In this document: positions 4,365 through 9,482 of the stretch, in pieces
How the letters are laid out: every line of letters starts with the position of its first letter
Position numbering within the stretch: the stretch's first letter is position 1
From: an uncultured Bacteroidales bacterium
GTDB taxonomy: Bacteria; Bacteroidota; Bacteroidia; Bacteroidales; UBA932
Direction: 5' to 3'
DNA length: 9,482 nt
NCBI GenBank assembly: GCA_946405645.1
Contig: CAMJHW010000049.1
Span: 1-9,482 of the forward strand
Notes under the pieces: generated by a model
Databases searched by the model: none
The model's input: the letters and a program-made list of their open reading frames with translations, nothing else
Told to the model about the DNA's origin: nothing
Program-made: the position numbers and the translations under genes

Positions 4365-7352
4365 ATGAACATGAAAAACGCGTTCCTTACCCTGGCCTTG
4401 ATACTATTCCCCATACTCGCTTCCGCACAGGGTTATCGCGGAGGAGGTAACCAGGCGATGAATGCGCTCCAGCAGCGAAACCGGAACTCACAGGCCATCC
4501 TTACCGGAAACGTTTATCTTACCGACGAAGACACGGGACAGCAGCCCGGTGCCGGCGTTACCGTCATCGTCATCTCCGACAATGGGGAGAATCAGAAAGC
4601 GGATACGACTTATGCCGTGAGCGGAGCCAACGGCACTTTCACAATCAGGAATCTCAGGCCTGGAAGCGCCACCGTCACCTTCAGCATGCTCGGCTACCAG
4701 GAGCAGACCAACCCCATCACCCTCGTTTCCGGGCAGAACCGCGTGATTGCCAACCTCAACGCCGAGAACATAACCCTCGAAGGCGCAGTCGTCAGGGACA
4801 TCGCCAATCCCGTCTCCATAAAAGAGGATACGATAGCATTCCACGCCGCTGCGGTCAAGCTTAACGCGGGCGAGATGGCTATCGACATCCTGGAGCAGAT
4901 GCCGGGCGTAGAAGTGGGAGAGAACGGCGTCACGGTACTGAACGAAGATGTCAGCACGGTATATATCGACGGGGCCCTCCTCTTCGGAGATGCGCCTATG
5001 GCCGCCCTGAACAATCTCCGTGCGGAAGAGGTGGTCACGATCAAGTCCTACCAAGAGTATGAGAACAAGGACCCCCGGCACAGGATCAGCAAGAACGAAA
5101 GCAAGCGCAGGGTACTGGACATCGAAACCAAGACCAAGCCGACCATGGTAAGCAACGGGAACTTCCTGGTTGGAGGAGGTTACGACACCGACACCACTTT
5201 CCACAAGTTCCGCTATACGGTCGGAGGCGACGTCAACTTCTCCTCGGAGAAACTCCAGATAGAAGGCTCGTTCAACCTCAACAACATCAACAACCAGAAC
5301 AACCGCCGCAGGGGCAATACCTTCCGCGCTGCGGGCGGAGGCGGGTCGGCCGACCTCAAGGCCCGGAGGGCTGAAATCAGCTTCAACAGGAGATGGATGA
5401 GTCCCGAGACCAGGAATTTCGTCCTGGGAAGTGTAGGCGCCTCGTATGAGTATAACAGCCGTTATAACGTAAACGAGTCGAGGAGCGAAAGGATCTATTT
5501 CCCCAACGACAAATACTACTACCGCAAGAATTCGACATCCTCGCTGTCGACGACGGACAACGGCACCCATCGTTTCTCCGTGAACGCGAGGAAAGCCCTC
5601 GCTGACGGACAGGTCAGGGTCAACGCGACCCTCAACCTTACAGACAACGGCTCCACCTCCCTAAGCAGCAACTACAACTATCAGGACGACCTGCCGAGGC
5701 AGGGATCTTCGTCTTCGACGATACGCAATACCGACGGTATCTCGTACAATATCGGCGGAAACATCAACAAGGGCTTCAACAACAAGTTCAGGCTCGCCGG
5801 ATCGATGTCGCTTAACAACTCCAAGAACGAAGGGACCAGCGCCAAGGTCGATACCACCACTTCGACCATCACCGTCACCGTTCTGGACATCGACACCGGC
5901 ACAGAATCCAGAAGCTTCAACGCAAACGCTTCAGCGGCATACGAACTGAGCGAAAGGAGCACGATCGGAATCGCCTACGGTTATTCCAACTCCAAGTCCA
6001 ACACCGTCCAGTGGGCATACGACGTCACCGATCCGGCGGCAAGCCTGGTCGACAGCGTCAACACCTACAACAGGATCAACGACAACTACACCAACTCCGT
6101 TTCCGCCACCTTCAGAACCACCTTCGCCGAAGACAAGGTCATCCTCTCCGCCAACCTCGACTACAGGATGACCGGTCTTAACCGCGGCGATGCATTCCCC
6201 GAGGAGGAACCCATCTATTCCAGGACCTTCAACGCCTTCGTACCTTCGCTGCAGATAGGAAACAACTCGCAGATGAACCACTGGCAGTTTACCTGGAACG
6301 TATCCAGCAATACTCCTTCCATAGACCAGCTGCGTCCCAGGATAGACAACACCAATCTCTATTCGGTCTCGTCGGGCAATCCCGACCTTAAGGCGAGCAG
6401 GTCGAACGCGTTCAGGTTCAATTACAGCACCGTCCTCGGCAAGGAAGCCCGCAACGCCCTGCTCGGACAGAGTCTTGGCGGAAACAACCGAGGAGGCGGA
6501 GGCTGGGGCATCAATTCCAACCTTACTACCTTCAGCATCAACGGATCGTTCTCGGCCGGAAAGGACCAGATCGTCAGCAGACGGACATATTACGCAAAGG
6601 AGACATACCTTCCGAAGTACAACTATACCATGCCGGCGCAGTCGACCTTCACGAGCTATGAGAACGCCTCCGGCAACTACAACGCCAACCTTTCGGTCCA
6701 GTTTGGTTTCCCGATCAAGTTCATCGGCTGCATCTTCAATACCGGTCTCTCCGGCAGCTGGGACATGTCCCCGTCGTACGTCGATGACAAGCTTATCTCC
6801 ACCCAGAATGTCCGTCCGGGACTCTCGCTGGGCATACGCAGCAATTTCTCGCGGGACATCCGCTTCAACATCAACGGCAACGGCTCATACGTCCATTCGT
6901 GGAACAGCGCGGGTTCCAGCACCGAGTACTTCACCGAAGCCATCAGGGCAGGATTCGAGCTCAACAACATTTTCAAGATAATGTACCTGGGAGGAAACTA
7001 CACCAAGACCTTCATGCAGGGAGTGCAGTATGCAGCCGTCAACGACAACATACTCGACCTGAACGGAGGCTTCAGGTTCGGTCCCAGGAACAATGTCGAA
7101 GTCTCGTTCACGGTCCACGACCTGTTCAACAAGACCATGGGCTTCAGCACTTCCATGACTTCCGACTATGTCAACAACAGCTGGACGCACAACTTCGGGC
7201 GCTACGTGATGGTGACCCTGGCCTACAGGTTCAACAGCATGGCGGGTAACGGAGGAGGCGGACGAGGCCCCGGCGGCGGTGGATTCGGCGGTCCCGGAGG
7301 AGGACGCGGAGGATTCGGCGGCCCGGGAGGAGGTCCCGGAAGATTCAGATAA
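4365..7352 (+). CDS. Outer membrane beta-barrel protein, TonB-receptor-like (OMP_b-brl family)
   Basis: This 995-residue protein has a classical signal peptide: Lys4, a hydrophobic core to about 18, and an ASA cleavage site giving a mature start at Gln22. Residues about 44-132 form a carboxypeptidase-regulatory-like beta domain (LTGNVYL, NGTFTIRNLRPGSATVTFSM, LGYQEQ). A plug-like segment follows at about 140-255, with AIDILEQMPGVEV, STVYIDGALLFG and KNESKRRVLDIETKTKP. From about 260 to 956 alternating aromatic strands rich in Asn, Ser and Tyr form a predicted barrel ending in VMVTLAYRF. I see no TonB box or STN domain. The final 34 residues (962-995) are an extension with 22 glycines plus Arg, Pro and Phe. 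No SusD-like partner is adjacent, so this is not an obvious Sus-type glycan locus, and the substrate is unknown. Such proteins sit in the outer membrane for transport or surface architecture. ATG 4365 was chosen; ATG 4371 is a close alternative that keeps the signal peptide. Confidence 0.88.
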   Translation: MNMKNAFLTLALILFPILASAQGYRGGGNQAMNALQQRNRNSQAILTGNVYLTDEDTGQQPGAGVTVIVISDNGENQKADTTYAVSGANGTFTIRNLRPGSATVTFSMLGYQEQTNPITLVSGQNRVIANLNAENITLEGAVVRDIANPVSIKEDTIAFHAAAVKLNAGEMAIDILEQMPGVEVGENGVTVLNEDVSTVYIDGALLFGDAPMAALNNLRAEEVVTIKSYQEYENKDPRHRISKNESKRRVLDIETKTKPTMVSNGNFLVGGGYDTDTTFHKFRYTVGGDVNFSSEKLQIEGSFNLNNINNQNNRRRGNTFRAAGGGGSADLKARRAEISFNRRWMSPETRNFVLGSVGASYEYNSRYNVNESRSERIYFPNDKYYYRKNSTSSLSTTDNGTHRFSVNARKALADGQVRVNATLNLTDNGSTSLSSNYNYQDDLPRQGSSSSTIRNTDGISYNIGGNINKGFNNKFRLAGSMSLNNSKNEGTSAKVDTTTSTITVTVLDIDTGTESRSFNANASAAYELSERSTIGIAYGYSNSKSNTVQWAYDVTDPAASLVDSVNTYNRINDNYTNSVSATFRTTFAEDKVILSANLDYRMTGLNRGDAFPEEEPIYSRTFNAFVPSLQIGNNSQMNHWQFTWNVSSNTPSIDQLRPRIDNTNLYSVSSGNPDLKASRSNAFRFNYSTVLGKEARNALLGQSLGGNNRGGGGWGINSNLTTFSINGSFSAGKDQIVSRRTYYAKETYLPKYNYTMPAQSTFTSYENASGNYNANLSVQFGFPIKFIGCIFNTGLSGSWDMSPSYVDDKLISTQNVRPGLSLGIRSNFSRDIRFNINGNGSYVHSWNSAGSSTEYFTEAIRAGFELNNIFKIMYLGGNYTKTFMQGVQYAAVNDNILDLNGGFRFGPRNNVEVSFTVHDLFNKTMGFSTSMTSDYVNNSWTHNFGRYVMVTLAYRFNSMAGNGGGGRGPGGGGFGGPGGGRGGFGGPGGGPGRFR
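7281..7340 (+). repeat. Two tandem 30-bp repeats encoding a glycine-rich decapeptide
   Basis: Copies at 7281-7310 and 7311-7340 differ at 4 of 30 positions and encode GFGGPGGGRG and GFGGPGGGPG. Both begin GGATTCGGCG, and a degenerate continuation (AGATTCAGATAA) ends the gene. The unit is a multiple of three, so copy-number change would alter the tail of the outer membrane protein without a frameshift. Confidence 0.8.
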
Positions 7353-9078
7353 TATCCTCGCGCTCGTGCATATCCTTGATGCGGAGCTGGATATTGGAAC
7401 TACCCCTGTAATAATTCTCGACGATTGAGTAACAGACGTCGAAAGGATTGCCGGCCTTGATGTATTCGTAGAAATCGGATTTATTGAAGGCGATGGCCGG
7501 AATCTGGTGATAGGGCTGCGACTCCTGGAGCAGCTCGAGCTTGACGTGCACGCCGCCGGCGCCGACCTTGCGGGCGTTGCCGTCGTCATAGACATTCTCC
7601 GTGAGGAACAGAGGATTGTTGTTGCCAGGTCCGAAGGGCTGGAACTGCTTGAGTATGCGGAAGAACTTCGGAGTGATGCGGGCAAAGTCGAGTTTGGCGT
7701 CGATGGTGACGACAGGCGTGAGCATCTCCTCGGTGATCTTGCCTCCTACGAATTCGTCGATACGGGCGCTGAACTCCTCGAGCTTGTCCTCCTTGAGAGT
7801 GAGACCGGCGGCATAGACGTGTCCGCCGAAGTTCTCCAGAAGGTCGGCGCAGCTTTCGATGGCCTCATAAAGGTCGAAGCCCTGGATGCTGCGGGCCGAG
7901 CCGGTGACGAAGCCGTTGGATTTGGTCAGGACGATGGTGGGCTTGTAGAAGGCTTCGACCAGACGGGAGGCAACGATACCGACGACTCCTTTGTTCCAGC
8001 TGGGGTTGTACACTATGGTGGCATTCTTCCACGCGAGGCTGTCGCCTTTCTGGACCATCTCCAGGGCCTCCTGGGTGATCTCGCGGTCGATGCTCTTGCG
8101 GTCGTTGTTGTTCTCGTTGATCTTTTCGCCGATGGTCATGGCCTCGTCGATGCCCTTGGCGGTAAGGAGCTCGACCGCAAGGCGGCCAGTCTCCATTCGT
8201 CCAGCGGCATTGATGCGCGGGCCGATCTTGAAGACGATGTCGTCGATGGTGATGTGTCCGAGCTCGAGCTTGGAAAGGGTGATCATGGCTAGGAGTCCGG
8301 CACGGGGAGCTTCGTTGAGCTGCCTGAGGCCGTAATGCGCAAGAACCCTGTTCTCCCCTACCACCGAGACAAGGTCGGATGCGATGCTGACCACGAGGTA
8401 GTCGAGCAGGGGAACGAGGGTCTCGAAGGGAACTCCGTAGCGCTGGGAATAAGCTTGGACAAGCTTGAAACCCACGCCGCAGCCCGAGAGGTCGTCAAAG
8501 GGATAATGGCAGTCCTCACGCTTTGGATCCAGCACGGCTACGGCCGGCGGGAGCTCGGCATCGGGAAGATGGTGGTCGCAGATGATGAAATCTATCCCGC
8601 GTGAAGCCGCGTAACGGGTCTTTTCGATGGCCTTGATGCCGCAGTCGAGGGTGATGACGAGGGTGAAGTCGTTGTCGGCGGCCCAGTCCAAACCCTTGAT
8701 GGAGACTCCGTACCCTTCATCATTGCGGTCCGGGATGTAGAAATCGACCTCGTCGGTGAAACGCTTGATAAAGGAATAGACGAGCGATACGGCAGTCGTG
8801 CCATCGACGTCGTAGTCGCCATAGACGAGTATCTTCTCCTTGGTGGTGATGGCCTTACGTAGACGCTCGACGGCGACGTCCATGTCCTTCATCAGGAAAG
8901 GGTCGTGAAGGTCGGAGAGCTGGGGACGGAAGAACGAACGTGTCTGCTCGAAGGTCTCCACGCCACGTTTGACAAGGAGCTCGGCCAGCACCCTGTCGAT
9001 GCCGACCTCCGTGGCGAGCCGCGAGACTTTTTCCTCGTTCGCGGGCTCCATGACTATCCATTTGCACTCCTTGGCCAT
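7345..9078 (-). CDS. recJ: Single-stranded-DNA-specific exonuclease RecJ
   Basis: This 577-residue protein has the usual RecJ length. RecJ degrades single-stranded DNA 5' to 3' in recombination and mismatch or base-excision repair. The DHH phosphoesterase core is intact: motif I YGDYDVDGTTA (Asp88, Asp90, Asp92), motif II LDCG (Asp145), motif III CDHH (168-170) and LSGCGVGFKL (197-206). Asp235 in IASDLV lies where the family has another metal ligand (inferred). The next part shows KIGPRINAAGRM (284-295), WNKGVVGIVASRL (361-373) and the DHHA1 signature GGHVYAAG (418-425). An OB-fold-like C-terminus begins near 470 and includes FQPFGPGNNNPLF. The gene is convergent with the outer membrane protein gene; the two stops overlap by 8 nt. 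It is divergent from lysS. The ATG at 9078-9076 lies just downstream of a TAACTTTG motif, so the mRNA leader would be very short or absent. Confidence 0.97.
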   Translation of the reverse strand: MAKECKWIVMEPANEEKVSRLATEVGIDRVLAELLVKRGVETFEQTRSFFRPQLSDLHDPFLMKDMDVAVERLRKAITTKEKILVYGDYDVDGTTAVSLVYSFIKRFTDEVDFYIPDRNDEGYGVSIKGLDWAADNDFTLVITLDCGIKAIEKTRYAASRGIDFIICDHHLPDAELPPAVAVLDPKREDCHYPFDDLSGCGVGFKLVQAYSQRYGVPFETLVPLLDYLVVSIASDLVSVVGENRVLAHYGLRQLNEAPRAGLLAMITLSKLELGHITIDDIVFKIGPRINAAGRMETGRLAVELLTAKGIDEAMTIGEKINENNNDRKSIDREITQEALEMVQKGDSLAWKNATIVYNPSWNKGVVGIVASRLVEAFYKPTIVLTKSNGFVTGSARSIQGFDLYEAIESCADLLENFGGHVYAAGLTLKEDKLEEFSARIDEFVGGKITEEMLTPVVTIDAKLDFARITPKFFRILKQFQPFGPGNNNPLFLTENVYDDGNARKVGAGGVHVKLELLQESQPYHQIPAIAFNKSDFYEYIKAGNPFDVCYSIVENYYRGSSNIQLRIKDMHEREDII

Positions 9079-9085
9079 ATTCGTT

Positions 9086-9093
9086 CAAAGTTA
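9086..9093 (-). promoter_or_regulatory. Bacteroidetes-type -7 promoter motif for recJ
   Basis: On the minus strand TAACTTTG matches TAnnTTTG and ends 7 nt before the recJ ATG. If it is the -7 element, transcription would start within a few bases of the start codon, giving a nearly leaderless mRNA. No clear -33 TTTG is seen at the expected distance; one TTTTTG is present but too close. Confidence 0.5.
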
Positions 9094-9126
9094 CGTTTTT
9101 TTCTTCAAAAACCGAATTAAAAATGT

Positions 9127-9134
9127 TATTTTTG
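9127..9134 (+). promoter_or_regulatory. Bacteroidetes-type -7 promoter motif for lysS
   Basis: TATTTTTG matches TAnnTTTG, with 26 nt between its last base and the lysS ATG. It lies in the 82-bp AT-rich recJ-lysS intergenic region, and with the minus-strand motif at 9086-9093 it makes a compact divergent promoter pair. A -33 element is not obvious, and the AT-rich context raises the chance of a random match. Confidence 0.55.
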
Positions 9135-9160
9135 TAATCTTGAAAAAAGTAATACGCATT

Positions 9161-9482
9161 ATGAGCAATATCGAGTACAGTGAACAGGAAGTTTTGAGGA
9201 GGGAATCCCTCGCCAAATTGAGAGAGTTGGGCATCGAACCGTATCCGGCAGCGTTGTTCCCGGTCAATGAGACGGCGCAGAGCATCAAGGACCAGTACGA
9301 TCCCGAGAAGGAGAACCTTCAGGATGTCTGTATCGCCGGACGCATCATGTCACGCCGCATCATGGGTGCCGCTTCTTTCATGGAGCTCCAGGACGAGACC
9401 GGGCGCATGCAGGTGTATGTCAAGCGTGACGAGATCTGCCCCGGCGAGGACAAGACCATGTACAACACTGTATTCAAGAAAC
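9161..9482 (+). CDS. lysS: Lysyl-tRNA synthetase, class II (N-terminal part)
   Basis: The frame opens at ATG 9161 and is still open at the right edge; 107 residues are visible of a protein that is normally about 500-580 long. LysS attaches lysine to tRNA-Lys in the cytoplasm. The visible part is the class II N-terminal region: the helical lead ESLAKLRELGIEPYP, then the OB-fold anticodon-binding domain with CIAGRIMSRRIMGAASFMEL, QDETGRMQVYV and the family-typical KRDEICPGEDKTMYNTVFKK. The catalytic class II motifs 1-3 lie beyond the window. No Shine-Dalgarno is visible. The start places the helix and OB-fold at the usual distance from the N-terminus. The gene is divergent from recJ and has its own promoter-like motif. 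Confidence 0.96.
   Translation, partial: MSNIEYSEQEVLRRESLAKLRELGIEPYPAALFPVNETAQSIKDQYDPEKENLQDVCIAGRIMSRRIMGAASFMELQDETGRMQVYVKRDEICPGEDKTMYNTVFKK

Noticed and set aside
7507..8292. A 261-codon plus-strand open frame opposite recJ
   Set aside because: It is a compositional shadow of recJ, with no family motif and no promoter or initiation signal.

Overview
The window looks like a chromosomal housekeeping segment from a GC-rich member of the Bacteroidales. The evidence is the ParC-type topoisomerase subunit, the large OMP_b-brl/TonB-receptor-like outer membrane protein, the class II LysS N-terminus, and three upstream motifs of the Bacteroidetes sigma-factor type TAnnTTTG. I cannot place it to genus.

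Layout. A left plus-strand block reads: the last codons of an unidentified gene (ending at 39), era (32-916), a GyrA/ParC-type topoisomerase subunit (950-3700) and aroK (3702-4304). Spacing is very tight: an 8-nt overlap, a 33-nt gap holding a GC-rich hairpin and a Shine-Dalgarno, then a 1-nt gap. This suggests one transcript. A separate promoter-like motif precedes a 995-residue outer membrane beta-barrel protein (4365-7352). recJ (7345-9078) lies on the minus strand and overlaps the end of that gene by 8 nt. An 82-bp divergent promoter region separates recJ from lysS (9161 onward), which runs off the right edge. No stretch over 300 bases lacks a gene.

How the genes fit together. Most are core functions: ribosome assembly (Era), decatenation or supercoiling (ParC/GyrA-like), aromatic amino acid synthesis (AroK), single-strand exonuclease repair (RecJ) and tRNA charging (LysS). 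The surface protein is the lineage-specific piece.

The most unusual item is inside aroK. A 124-bp palindromic element (3898-4021) has 29-bp terminal inverted repeats with one mismatch. It sits in frame between the shikimate-binding FRNLE segment and the GGG motif, and adds about 37-39 residues without breaking the enzyme's reading frame. Its arms are in register so that both strands encode the same terminal peptides (SGVFPLEK and FFEGEYP). Each arm also folds alone into a bulged hairpin. It resembles, in principle, the protein-coding Rickettsia palindromic elements and the paired inverted hairpins of BIMEs, but I recognise no named family. This is the best candidate for an undescribed mobile element in the window.
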